DNA of 60,221 nt, taken from the NCBI GenBank assembly GCA_001598975.1, contig BBXU01000474.1:1-60221 (forward strand), read 5' to 3'. Below are positions 1 through 11,273 of this stretch, piece after piece. Within the stretch, counting starts at the first letter, position 1, and each line of letters starts with the position of its first letter. This stretch comes from Parachlorella kessleri. Taxonomy: Eukaryota; Chlorophyta; Trebouxiophyceae; Chlorellales; Chlorellaceae. The translations under genes and the position numbers were made by a program. The notes beneath the pieces are model-generated. The model was not told where the DNA came from. It worked only from the letters and a program-made list of their open reading frames with translations, and made no database searches.

Positions 1-60
1 CCCCCCCCCCCACCACACACACACAACGCACCCCACCTCGATTTGTTTCCACTCATGCAG

Positions 61-3000
61 GCTGGCAGCCCGGCTGGAGGCTGCCAGTGCTGAGGGCGAC
101 TCCCTGGCCAGCCACAACCTGGCCATGGTGGCTGCCAACCTGTTCAGCTGCGGCGCCGTGCGCGCCGACCTGCTCTACTCCCTGCTCAACCGCCTCAAGG
201 CCAGGTGGGCGGCCGGTCGGGGGCTGGTGTGCCACTGCAGCTAGGCTGGCTGGTGGCGCATGTGCCCTGGGACACCAGGTCCTACTCTGGGCGTGGGTGT
301 GGTGACCTGCCTGTGACCTGGCTGTTGTGCAAGGCAGTCAGGCGATCACCAGGGGTTCTAGCAGGCGCAGCGAAGCGGCAGCATAGCAGCTGCATGCCAC
401 CCGTTCACCTGTGCAAGCCCATGCATGGGGACACCCCCCCATGCACGGGGTCCGTCATTCTTGGCCATGCCGCTGCCTGCCGTGCCGCGCACCCGCGCCC
501 CTAGCCCCACCCTTTCTAATGACCTGTGTGTGCTGCACGCCCGCTGTGTGTGTACAGGTTTGGTGACGGCGATGTGTCCCTGCTGGCCACCCTGCTGAGG
601 GCCTGCGGGCTGCAGCTGCGCGCCGCGGACCCGCTGGCAATGAAGGTTGGTCATCAATCAGTCAGTCAGTCGGTCGGTCGGTCTGTCGGTCGGTTGCTCA
701 GTCAGTCAGTGGGTTCGGCAGCCTTGCCTGTCTGCTGCGGCCTGCTCTTCCAGGCCACTTCAACCTGCAGGGGTGGTAAGAGGGCAGGAGAGGCTGCCTG
801 CTGGCGGGGGTGGGGCAGCTGGGACACCACCATGGAGCCCGGGGGTTAGCAGAGCTCTGCTGGCTACAGACGAGTCCCCTTTGGGAGGGCACCTTTTGGA
901 GCGCAGGCGCCACCGTCGGACCCACATCCACCCTGCATGCATGCGCTGGGGCGCAGGAGTTTGTGGTGTCTGTGCACGCGCGCGCCGCCGAGGCTGGTGG
1001 GGCGGCAGCGCTCAGCAAGCGCGGGCAGAGCATGCTGGAGCTGGTGGTTGACATAAAGAACAACAGGTGGGTGGGTGCACGTGCCTGTTGGTGCACGTGC
1101 CTGTCCTTGAAGAGTCCTTCTGAATATATCCTATTGATAGCTGACCGGTGGTTGTGAAGAACGATACGCGGTGGGTGCACAAACCGTCATTAGGTGGTGT
1201 GGGGGGGCGGCTGGCCTGAGATTGCCGCCATCAGTAGCAGCTGCGCCGGGGGTGGACACCGAGATCACGGCTGTTTGCACCTTGGGTTACCGGTGTTCCT
1301 GACGTGGTGTGCTGGCATCTATACATATGTGGGCTGCTTATGTAGGTGGTGTGCAGGGAGGGCCCATTGCGTTTGGGTGTTGTCAGCAGGGTTCGTACAC
1401 TGCCAGCACTGGTTGGCTTTTGTTCTCGACTTTCAGCGGGAGCCCACGCTGCGGGGGTAGTTCAACTGGCAATGACAGCAGCAGCCTCCCTTGCCACCTG
1501 GCACATATGCGACGCCATGCCTGCCCCAACTCACCCCCAAACAGGAAGCGCGGCGGGGACAAGAGCGCAGCCTCACTGTTGGCGCCTGCCATCTCCAAGT
1601 GGCTGCGGTCGGCGGGGGTGTCTGAGGTGGCGGTTGGGGGCATCGCCTGGGACAAGATTCTCATGCCCAATAAGAAGGTGTGAGCTCATGCTGGTGTTGT
1701 CTGTTGGGTGCCAGGGGGAGACGTCTCATATGTGTCGTTCTGGGTGGGATGTGGCTGGTGTGCCGGGTCGTCAGCACGGTTCTGGGGAGTCGAGTCTCCT
1801 TGGTACTGGCCAGCCGTGCTGTGTCGGCAGCTCGATAGTTGTTCCCAGGTTGCTCGAAGCAGGGCTGTTGCACTGCTGCATCCCTGCGTACTAACCCCGT
1901 TTTCTCCCCCTCATACACTAATTCTGTGTCCTGCAGGGCATCTGGTGGCTGCCAACCGCCGCTGATGCAGTGCACCAGGAGCCCGCTGCCCGCGCTGCAC
2001 TCAAAGCAGCCGCAGCAGGGGCGGGCGATCATGAAGGGGGTGTGGCAGGGCCGGAGCTGCTCAAGCTTGCGGCCCAGCTGCGCATGAACACAGGTAAGGC
2101 TTGCGGTAGCCACAGTTTCTTGCTGCGGGATGACATTGCCGTCGTCACATGCGTAGGGTGGATGTGGAAGGGTTGGTGCTCCTGTTGCAGGTGTGGCAGC
2201 CAGTGGCCTGGGAGAGGGGCTGTATTCCCTCTTCCACGGTTGATGGCAGAGAAGCCTGAAGCCCTGTGGAGTTGTCCTGCTGCTGCAGACGTGCGGCGGG
2301 CGGTGTTCTGCATTGTCATGGGGAGCGAAGACTACGTGGACGCCTTTGAGAAGCTGCTGCGCCTGCCACTGAAGGTAGTAGGTCCGCCAGCAGCAGCAGC
2401 AGAGGGCCTCCTGCAAGCGTCATGGGGAACCCCTGTCGGGGTCACCCTGCTTGTGGGGGATGACAGCATCACTGAGTTGCGCATGAGGGCCTCTACGTGC
2501 TAGCGATGATGCCTCGCCTACATGGTGTGGCACGCTTTTGCCCTCATGCGCTCGTCTAGCTACCCCAAAACTTTAAGATGGCGAGGCAGACGCCAGCATG
2601 CATTTGGAGTTAGCCACCAACCCAACGCCACTTTCCGCCAACCACCACCTGCCCCGCAGCCACCAGCCAGCTTCCGCGTGCTGCTGCGAGGCGCCGACTG
2701 CGCTTGCTGCTGCTGGTGCTGGTGCGTGCAGGGCGAAGCCGAGCGCGAGGTGGTGCGCGTGGCTGTCGAGTGCTGCCTCCAGGAGAGGGCCTGGAACCCC
2801 TACTACTCCCTGCTGCTGGCCAAGCTCTGCCAGGCATCCAAGTCACACAAGATCACCCTGCAGGTGGGGCCGGCCGGCCGCTGGCTGGCTGGCACCTGCT
2901 GGCTGTCCAGACCATGGACTGGCGTGAGGACAGCGGCTGCCCGACCACTGGCCATGATTAACTGGGGACATATGGTCTCGCAGCTGTTTTTCTGGGGTTG

Positions 3001-4173
3001 TGGCTTGGCTTCTTGACTGGATTGTCCAGGCAAGTTTGAGCAACAGGCTTGGCGCCGGAGATCATCAGAGCCCCTATCAGCCCAGCCGTATCCTTTTGCA
3101 CTGCTGGGCTGCCCTGGTTGCTGCTTGCTTGCTCCACTCTATCGTGCCGCTTTGCCGCCCCCGGCCGCAGTACTGCCTGTGGGACCAGATCAAGGAGGTG
3201 GCCGGTGGCGGCTTGGAGGTGCGGCGCATGACTAACCTGGCACGGCTGCTGGCAGCTGTAATCAGCGGGGGAGGGCTCCCCAGCACCACTCTAAAGGTAA
3301 CTGGATCTTGTGTGGGAGGATATCAAGTAAAAGTACTGTAGGCGGGGCTACTGGCCTACTCGACAGTGTCCGGAGAGCTGAGATAGCTGTACACATTTGT
3401 GGGGCGCCTGACTCACTGAGGTGGTAGTTGATTGGTCACAGGGTTGCTCTTGTGAAAATTAAGGCGCTGATGATGAATTAATAACCCTGAGTAAATGAAT
3501 GATGATGGGTTTCCCTGTAGGATTGATTGCACTGAGCTGGCAATTGTGGTGACAGTGGTGAACGAGGGGAGTGGCAGCGCAGCGACTTGTCGGCTTGCTG
3601 TGTCCCTTTGCCCTTTCTATGTTCCCCCGCCCAGTAGAGTCTAACCTTATTCTGCTTCTTTCCAAAAGCAGGTGGTGGAGTTTGCAGAGGGCATGGGGCC
3701 CAAAGAAGTCCTCTTCTGGCGTATCTTCTTCGAGCACCTGCTGCTGTCGGCCAAGTCACGCCAGGAAGTGGCTGCGTTGTTCCAGAAGATCGCAGCGCAG
3801 GTCAGCATATCTTGAGTGCATAGCATCTCTGCCAGTGTTGGCAGAGCGGTCGAGCGCTCCATCTCTGCTCAGTGCATGGGTCCACCATGTAGCACTTCCA
3901 GCGGCATGACTAGCCAGCTTTGGCCTGACCTAAGAGGCTTGACCGACCCAGCGAGATGTTACCCACAGTCTCCCGTGATGCCACGGTCTCCTGCTGCAGC
4001 CACAGCTGAAGCAGTTTAAGACAGAGCTGGCCGTGTTTCTGCGGCGGACCTTTGGACCCTGGGTGGCAGCCAAGGAGCCAGGCCCTGGCACCGGGCTAAG
4101 CGATGAGCAGTTGGCATCGCTGCTGGGGCGGCTGCAGGCGGCTGAGCGTGCCTTGGGTACCACCGTCGTTTGA
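61..4173 (+). CDS. NOM1: NOM1/Sgd1-like nucleolar MIF4G-MA3 domain protein (C-terminal part)
   Basis: Ten exons join in one frame: 61-204, 558-645, 957-1066, 1545-1677, 1937-2093, 2289-2374, 2732-2863, 3171-3296, 3672-3800, 4000-4173. They give 425 residues ending in TGA. The first exon begins behind an acceptor, so the 5' end lies outside the window. The early part fits the end of a MIF4G helical domain (LLRACGLQLRAADPLAMK, SMLELVVDIKNNR). The middle fits an MA3 domain (RRAVFCIVMGSEDYVDAFEK, then ERAWNPYYSLLLAKLCQ). In yeast and animals Sgd1/NOM1 is a nucleolar protein for 18S rRNA maturation that recruits a DEAD-box helicase (eIF4A3 in humans). Family membership rests on domain order and the wording of the MA3 exons. 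A CWC22-type MIF4G/MA3 protein is the alternative, but the RAADPLAMK-type ending favours NOM1. Confidence 0.82.
655..712. repeat. CAGT/CGGT tetranucleotide repeat in intron
   Basis: Fourteen or so imperfect tetranucleotide units starting ten bases after the donor of NOM1 exon 558-645. It lies fully inside the intron. Confidence 0.75.
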
Positions 4174-4378
4174 GCTGGTTACAAATGGAAGCCGTGGGTT
4201 CAAGTCCACTCCCGGTTGGCTCCTGCATGGGAATGCCGAGGAGCTGCTGGACATGTGAACCCTGTAGTCAGTAGTAGTCATCTAGATGTGCTCGTGTGCT
4301 ATGTGGAAAGGCCAATTGGTACAGTTCCATTGTTGTAGCCATGGTTGTAGCTACGCGATACATGTAGTTACGAACGTT

Positions 4379-6887
4379 ATGGATCCCACACGGCTCCTCA
4401 GGCTATCGAGATGCTATATTCAAGCTAGGGCACTGCAGCTGGCAGTAGCCAAGGATTTGTTTACGTACCTCGCTGCTAACCCACAGGGAGAGTGACACTG
4501 CACGCTTCCGGCGAATGGCGATACGTGCAGCGAGGATGGTGTGGCGGCGATCACAATCTGACTGGCAAGGCTGCGTCTGCCTGCAGGGGGGCGAGATTGG
4601 AGGGAGATTGGTGAACAACTTGGTTTAAAGACAGAGACTGGGTTCAGAGGTGAGGTAACGAAGCAGGCAGGCTGTCTGCAAGTGCTGTGGGGGTCCAGGC
4701 CGTGAACCCTTACCGGGTCTTGTAAGCGTCACTGCAGTGCAACATGGCAGCTCAAATCCACCACTGCAAACGCAAGGCACTCGTCTCATCGACATCTGCA
4801 GGGACACGAGACTTCCTAGACCTGTTGGTGTCTGTGGGCGCCCTCGACAGGACAGGTCAGCCCTGGCACCAAAGGCTTATCTCTTGGGTGTGCAGCCGCT
4901 CCTTACCTGTACCCAGCAGCGGCAGCCCTTGGTCTGCTCATCATCTCGCAGAACCATGCATGCTTAGGGCGGGTCTGCCTACCATGATATCCTTTGAGAT
5001 TCCGTTTCTCGGATGCTCCTCATAAAGCTTGGGTCGAACTTTACAGGGCCTGTGGGTGAGGAGCGCTACACAAACTCCGCGGAGGCTGCTGCCTTCCTGG
5101 TGCAAGGCGTCCCCGAGTACATCGGCGGCTATGTCAAGCTGGACTATGACCGGTATGCTTGGGACTAGGCTGCTCCTTATGCTTCCTGAGCCATCGGGAC
5201 CGCAAGGAACGGTGCAGCGGCAAGCTTGCTGGCTTCTTTTTGGTGCCCACGAAGACGGCACATGAACCACCAGCGCTTTCACCGATGCCTCTCACCTGGT
5301 GGAGCCTGCACGCAGATGTGGGCAAGTTCAGAATGAGTGGCAAGCCAGTCCTGTGTTGCCTGCAGGACCTTCCCGCATATGATGGCCCTGGAGGAGGCGC
5401 TGTCAACGGGGGAGGTGTCTGCGGGGACGCTGGAGCGGCTGGGGCTGCGTGACCTTCAGCAGGTTTTCAAGGCAGACCCGGACGCTGGGCTTCACTTTGC
5501 CCAGGGCATGTCCTCGGTGTCCCTGGGTGAGTCAAGCTGCAAGGCCACTTTGTGGACACAGCCACTGACACACACCCCACACAAAGTGGTTGGACAGCAG
5601 GTGTTCCACCGCAAAAAGCTACTGGTGTGCCCTGGAATGCCGCTGCTGTTTCTGTTGCGCAGCCAGGCGGCCACATGCACGCCAGTCATCCAGCCAGCCC
5701 ACTGTGATGCCTGCAGGCAACTTCCGGGCCCTTGCACAGCGATTTGACTTCTCGCGTTTCGCCGCCCTCACTGATGTGGGTGGCTCGCTGGGCACGCTTT
5801 GCGTGGAAGTCTGCAAGCAGCACCCCGGCCTGAGAGCCCGGTCGTGCGACCTGCCCATCCTGCATGAAGCAGCCAGGAAGAATGTGGCAGCCCATCAGTT
5901 GAGCGACCGCGTCGAGGTGGGTACGCCAGCAGTCGCAGTGGTAGCAGCATGACTAGCATGGCGGTGTATGTCACATTGGCATCGGGGTGGCGGGGAAGGC
6001 CAAGCAGAGGTTGCAGAGGGGCAAAGGGTAGTGCTAACGTCATTTTGCTGCCACTCTGCACTATCTCTACAAGGTAGGGAAGGTGGGAATTGCAGGAGTC
6101 TGCCGTGGTGTGAAGATTATGGCATGTATATACCTAAGCCTGCCACGCAGATTGTGGACGTGGACATGTTTGATGTGGAGCAGCTGTTCCCGCCATCTGA
6201 CGTCATCACCATGTCTCAAATCCTGCATGACTGGGGCCTGCCAAAGAAGAAGCTCCTCATCAAGAAGGTGCGAGCCAGCCCGGTCCTGTTCCTCCTGCTG
6301 TTCCTGCTGCTAATCTTACAGGTCTCGAGGAGCCAGCTTTGCTCGCCAGCCACCCTCATGCATCTCCCTAGGACGGCCAGCCCACCTTCCCGCGCAGCAT
6401 CACGTGGGATGGCGTGACGACCTATGTTTCCCTCCTGGGCTTCTGTCCTGCGCGCAACAGAAGCTGTTACCCCCTCCGGCCTGTCTGCTTGGGCAGGCAT
6501 ACGAGGCTTTGGCGCCGGGCGGAGCCTTGGTTGTGGCGGAGCGCATGATCGACGAGGACCGGCGCAGCAACACCACCGGGCTGGCACAGTCGCTGGTCAT
6601 GCTGCTCAACTTTGGGAGGGAGGACGCGTTTGACTACACCTTCAGGTGAGCCTGTCTCCACACCGGCCGCGGGCAGTGCTTACTTGGGGTGGGCAGCAGC
6701 TACCTTGTGACAGCCCCCTGGACATCTTTCCAATCAAACAGGCTACGAGGTTGTGGTGGACCAGGCTCGAGCGTCTTTTTTGAATGCCTGCAGTGAGTTC
6801 CGGACCTGGACTGAAGAGGCAGGTTTCCAGCGGTGGGAAAGCCTGCCGCTCCTACCCGACTGGACAGCGGCTGTGGCGTACAAGTGA
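4379..6887 (+). CDS. SAM-dependent O-methyltransferase (ASMT/COMT type)
   Basis: Nine exons (4379-4491, 4603-4649, 4802-4855, 5047-5152, 5366-5526, 5717-5916, 6151-6267, 6497-6645, 6794-6887) give 346 residues, the usual size of plant-type O-methyltransferases. Residues 1-100 form the helical dimerisation domain (FLDLLVSVGALDRTG, then EERYTNSAEAAAFL). SAM-binding motif I (TDVGGSLGTL) lies at about 178-187. The HDW motif carrying the catalytic His is at 253-255 in QILHDW. The family methylates hydroxyls of small aromatics such as N-acetylserotonin, caffeate or flavonoids; the substrate cannot be read from sequence. The first two exon borders are the least sure: phase forces the acceptor at 4601-4602 rather than the better-looking CTGCAG at 4581-4586. 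The start ATG is only 206 nt after the NOM1 stop. No transit peptide is evident. Confidence 0.85.
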
Positions 6888-7285
6888 CGCAAGTGGACAC
6901 TCAGCTGATGGCGGGCTAGACTGTCGCAGGGGGACGTGGGTTAGCCATGAACAGTTGGAAGTGAAGCACGTCTCCCGGCTGGTTATGTTGCAGCTGGCAT
7001 GGGTATACTGGAGCGATGTGCAAGCTGCTGCTTTATATGTGATACACCTAGAGTTGTATCAAAGCAGGATTTTTCGTAGGACCTGTATGAAGTATAATGC
7101 TCATGCAGTGATTGTGCAATAGTTGTGGTATTGAGCGGGCGCCCCTGCTGAGCATGCCGGGCGGTATGTATCCGGTCCTTGGCTTTGACCTGTTGTCCGC
7201 CTCCTCTATCTTTTGACTTGTTTTGTGCAAAACCGTGGTACATGGTGAGCGCAACCGCCAACGTCGGGCAGCTGGATTCACTGCC
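6888..7285. other. Intergenic: methyltransferase 3' UTR and protease promoter
   Basis: About 400 bases between two genes in the same orientation. It is slightly AT-richer than the exons around it. I see no coding exon, no structured RNA and no clear TGTAA signal. Confidence 0.5.
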
Positions 7286-10175
7286 ATGAAGGGACATGTC
7301 GGGATCTTGCTGAGCTTACTGCTCGCCGTCGGCCACCCCCCAGGTGCGCCGTCAGACACGAGCTCACCTCGGTGCTGGGGGCGGACCTTCGGCGGTCAGT
7401 GAGATCCTGGCCGAGAAGTCTGTGCCTCGGGGAGTATGCATGACGTTACAACGGCTCCTCGCCAGCAAACGTGGCCAGCGCCAAATCATTTCGGTCACAT
7501 GCCTGGTCGGAAGCAGCCCACGGGCTTAGTAGTGGAGGCTGAGAAGGACCCCAACGAGGGGTTGGTACTGCCACAAGTGTCAACCCCACTTAACTGGTGC
7601 CCTTGTTGCAGGTGTGTGCTCCAACCGACCCAACAGGTGCGTGTACTGCTCTCAACTCCGCGTATCATTGCAGTAGTGCTGTCCTGCAATAAGATGGGCC
7701 AGCTGACCGCGGTGCCTCGGCTGCATGCCAGTGGAGCTCGCAAGGGGCGAAAAGCCCTGCATACTTCTCATGTGCCTGCTGCACCAATACTAGTTCGGCT
7801 GGCAGCTCATGCCTGCAGGGAACTGCAGGAGTTAAAGGGGGAGATAGCTAATGGCAGACGTGAGTGCCACTCGTACTTGCCAAGCTGTGCCTTCCTCTGT
7901 CAGGGTGTGGGCTTGGTACAGCCGGCAGGTCTGTCCAGGTCTTCCTGTGTTTGTCTCAAGAAACCCTAATATCTGTGCCTGTAACCGATTGGTGTAACCT
8001 GCTTGTTATTTCACTGCGTGCAGCCGCAAAGCCAGGGCAGTTCCCTTTCATGGTGGTCTTATATGACCCTGACACACTGACGGCTTACTGTGGAGGTACC
8101 CTACTCACCCCCACCATGGTGTTGACAGCAGGTAAGTACTTGCAGTTATGTGTATACAAGGATGGCTTAGGGGTGCTTTCCGCCAGGCACATGTCCGTGC
8201 AGGCATCTCTGCATGTGCCAAATATGCAAGCTTCGCTCCTACTCTCGTTACAGCCAGCTCAAGACTTTCTTCAGCTGACTGTATTTTATATTTATATGCG
8301 CTGCAGCTCATTGTGTGAAAGCCGGGGATGTGATCACGAAGCCTGCCTTTGTTCGGGTTGGGATGATAAACGTAAATGACCCAGCAGCGGTGCAGCGAAA
8401 TGTTGCGGTGGGTTCCTGCGCCCATCCTTTTGCTTGCCACACACACGTCCATCCTGCATACCCTCCTTGCCAGCCCTCTTCCATTCCCACACGGTAGTAG
8501 CGGCAGACGACTTTTGGTCAGTTGTAGGTGGGGCGATCTGCAGGGTAGCTCATTGGGGTTTGGCAGGACATGTAGGCTGCACTTCTGGATATGAGTATAG
8601 CATCTGTTCCTCAAGGTGAACTGCTGGAGCCTCAGCAGTGCAAATTACCATACTCCCTAGCTCCTGCTCCTCTGTGGCTGACATGGGCTGCAGAGAGTTT
8701 TCGTCCACCCCGCCTTCGATGCTGGCAGTAATGCAAATGATGTGGCCCTGCTGAAGCTGCAGAAGCCTGTTCAGGGGGTGTCTGTTACCCGTCTGGCTGA
8801 CCCAAAGCTGGTATATGTTGCAACAATTTAGAGGCTGCCTTATTGACAGCTCGCGTTGAGGCCACGTGAGAGGGCGGACAGTACTACAGGACTGAAACTG
8901 TGAAACTGCTGCTCAGGGCAGCTTCTTCTGCTTTGCAATGGCTGCCTGTCTCTGCTGACTAAGTGCCTGTGCACTAAATGGCCTGCAAAGATTTCCTTAC
9001 TCACGATGTGTTTGTGCTCCACTGTGCTTGTGCAGAAGGTGAAAATTGGGCAGGCTCTTACAGTTGCAGGCTTTGGGTATACGCCCAGCAGCCCCTTTGC
9101 TGTTTCCGACATTCTGTTGTGAGTATCTTGTCCAACACGAAACCCACACCTTGCTGACCCCAGTACGTTTTGTGGTTCCCTGCGTGTGTGGGTGGTGGTG
9201 GTGGTGGTGCGAGTGTGTGTGTGTGGGGGCGTGGGGTCGCGCCTGGCAGAGGCGTAAGCAGAGCACGTGCTACCCCTTCAAAGAAAGTAGTTCAGATGTG
9301 GATGCAAATAGCCTTGGCGTATCTTAGTGGGCCGATCCTCGTCTGCAGGTACACAACGCTGCGCTTTGTGTCCCGGTCCGACTGCCAGTCATTTTATGAT
9401 ACTTATGACTATGGGTTTGTTCTGCCCAGGAGCCACATGTGTGCTGGTAAGTTCAAGTGCCCTGGCAGCAAATTACTGGCAATGCTCTGACCCTGCTATC
9501 GTTATTAAAGAGTAAACATTGGCGGCAGACTGGCAGGTAGTGTAGGCCGGGTTGTACTGCAAAGCATGCTGTGGCTTGCATGCTCCCAGTCTATGCAACC
9601 ACCTACCTACCCGGTGTTGTGCTGTCTTGGCCGCAGGGAGCCTCACCAAGAGTGATTCTTGTGGTGGAGACTCGGGAGGGCCACTGCTGACGCTTGGACC
9701 AGAGGGTGTGCAGGTGAGTCTGGCCTTTGGTCAAGTGAGGGTACGGCTGTGAGTTATGGCAAGGCCAGCCCTGCAGTGTCAGCGCAGTCAGCAGGCGAGC
9801 ACTGCAAGGCGCAGAGCGCTGGCAGCTAGAGCTTCTCGTGGTCCCGGGCCAGCAGACCTGGCCAGTTCCGCAGCTGATATCTATGAAGGTACCATCTGGC
9901 ACCCACACGGCCTGACGTGTTCAGATCTGGTGAGGGGGTTCATGCCTTGGTGTGATGAGGGCCGTAGCCATCAGCACTCCATATCGTGAGGCATCCCTGT
10001 CATAAGAGGTCACTGACTTCCATGCTTCCAGGTGGGCATTGTTTCCTACGGCACCCTGGCAGGGACGTGCGGCAATGCTGGCAACATCGGCGCGTATACA
10101 GATATCAGGGTGGTGCGGCCTTGGATCGAGAGGATCCTGGGGCTGGTGGCAGGAGGAGGACAGCGTCCTGCCTAG
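7286..10175 (+). CDS. Secreted trypsin-like serine protease (S1 family) precursor
   Basis: Ten exons (7286-7343, 7612-7636, 7819-7859, 8024-8131, 8307-8407, 8694-8810, 9036-9118, 9349-9446, 9637-9713, 10032-10175) give 283 residues. A signal peptide occupies residues 1-19 (MKGHVGILLSLLLAVGHPP) and a short propeptide follows. The mature enzyme probably starts at Ile37 (IANGRPAKPGQFPFMV), the trypsinogen-type activation site. The triad is His79 (LTAAHC), Asp127 (NDVALLKL) and Ser223 (GDSGGP). Asp217, six residues before the Ser, is the S1-pocket Asp, so cleavage after Arg/Lys is expected. The product is probably secreted or vacuolar. S1A trypsins are sporadic in green algae. The second exon is only 25 nt but is required to keep the phase between signal peptide and protease domain. 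Confidence 0.88.
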
Positions 10176-11273
10176 GGGGTGGCTGTGCCGCCGCTCATCT
10201 AGGCAATCTAGCTATACGTTGGTGTAGTATTTGGGGTTTGTGCGACTCCGTGTTGCTGCCACGAAGCGGCCTGTACAACCTGTGGAGAGCCGCCCCTCCT
10301 CAAACCTGGCAGCGCTATTATTTTGAGCGGCAAGAATTGCAAGAGCTGGTAGATAGACGTGGGAGCTGGTCTCCTGGGACTGGCATGCCTACATGCAGCT
10401 ACTACTATCACCATGGATTTTGAGTGCATTGCACTGCCAGAAATTCCTGGTGTTTGGAGATGGTGGCCGGGCTAGGTGAAAGACATGCCCTTACTACATA
10501 CTTACTAGTAGCACAAGTGCTTCTGCCAATCTAGTATGAGACCTTTAACATTTCTTCAGCTATACAGTGGAGCAGGGTTGCAGGTCAAAGGCAACTGCCA
10601 CCTCTCCGGCCTGGCAGAGTAGACGCCCCTCAGCAGTGACAGTCGCTTGTTGAGCTAGCAGCCTGCAGGCCAGCTGCTAGACCTGTCACAGACCCTACCC
10701 ACCTGGAATGCGGGCCCCACTGTCCATGCAGGGCAAGCCACTAGGTGAAGTGGAATCCAGGCACCTATTCTAAAGAGATTCACTGGCTTGCCAATCAACT
10801 GGTCACCCAAGAGTGCATCCCATGCGCGCCACCTCAGAAAGGGTAGGCCCCGGTTGACTAAGCAACAAGGTGCACTACCTACTGGACCAAGAGGAAGGGC
10901 TACTTAGGGTTCAGGCCGAACGGCGTTAAGAATGACAGCTGGTACATCCTGGTGCACCAGACACTGTAGCTCAGGGCAGGTTATGCCTCCAAGCCTCCAA
11001 ACCTGCATCCCCGCTCAGCGAGTCAGGTACGTGGCATTTAAATTCCCCGCCACCCCCCTAGGACTTCTGTTCTGAATCATACCCCTAGGGGCCCCTGCCT
11101 GCACCACTTCTGTGAACCAACTGTGAGAAGCACTGTTGCTATGTCAGTTGAAGTTTGAAAGCTTGACAAAGGGAGGCTGATCACACCTTCTGTCACTGGG
11201 CCAGCACTCGGCACCAAGGCAAGCAAGCTCGCTTACCTCACATCGTTTTATTTTCCTCCAACCAGCGGCAGCC
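10176..11273. other. Intergenic, 1.1 kb, no gene seen
   Basis: Between the protease stop and the SLBP start. It holds only short broken reading frames, with no exon bounded by good splice sites, no tRNA-like fold and no tandem array. The right-hand 150 bases should be the SLBP promoter and 5' UTR. Confidence 0.5.

Noticed and set aside
1661..2416. Long open frame (251 codons) on the - strand
   Set aside because: It is antisense to NOM1 exons and introns, with Cys/His/Pro-rich composition typical of a shadow frame and no splice or start support.
4140..4232. tRNA-like segment (GAGCTGGTTAC, then GGGTTCAAGTCC)
   Set aside because: The T-loop-like GTTCAAGT has only a four-pair stem and no matching acceptor stem or anticodon arm could be drawn; the left half overlaps the NOM1 stop codon.
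9178..9232. GTG/GT-rich run that could be read as a repeat gene or regulatory array
   Set aside because: Simple microsatellite within a protease intron (between exons 9036-9118 and 9349-9446).
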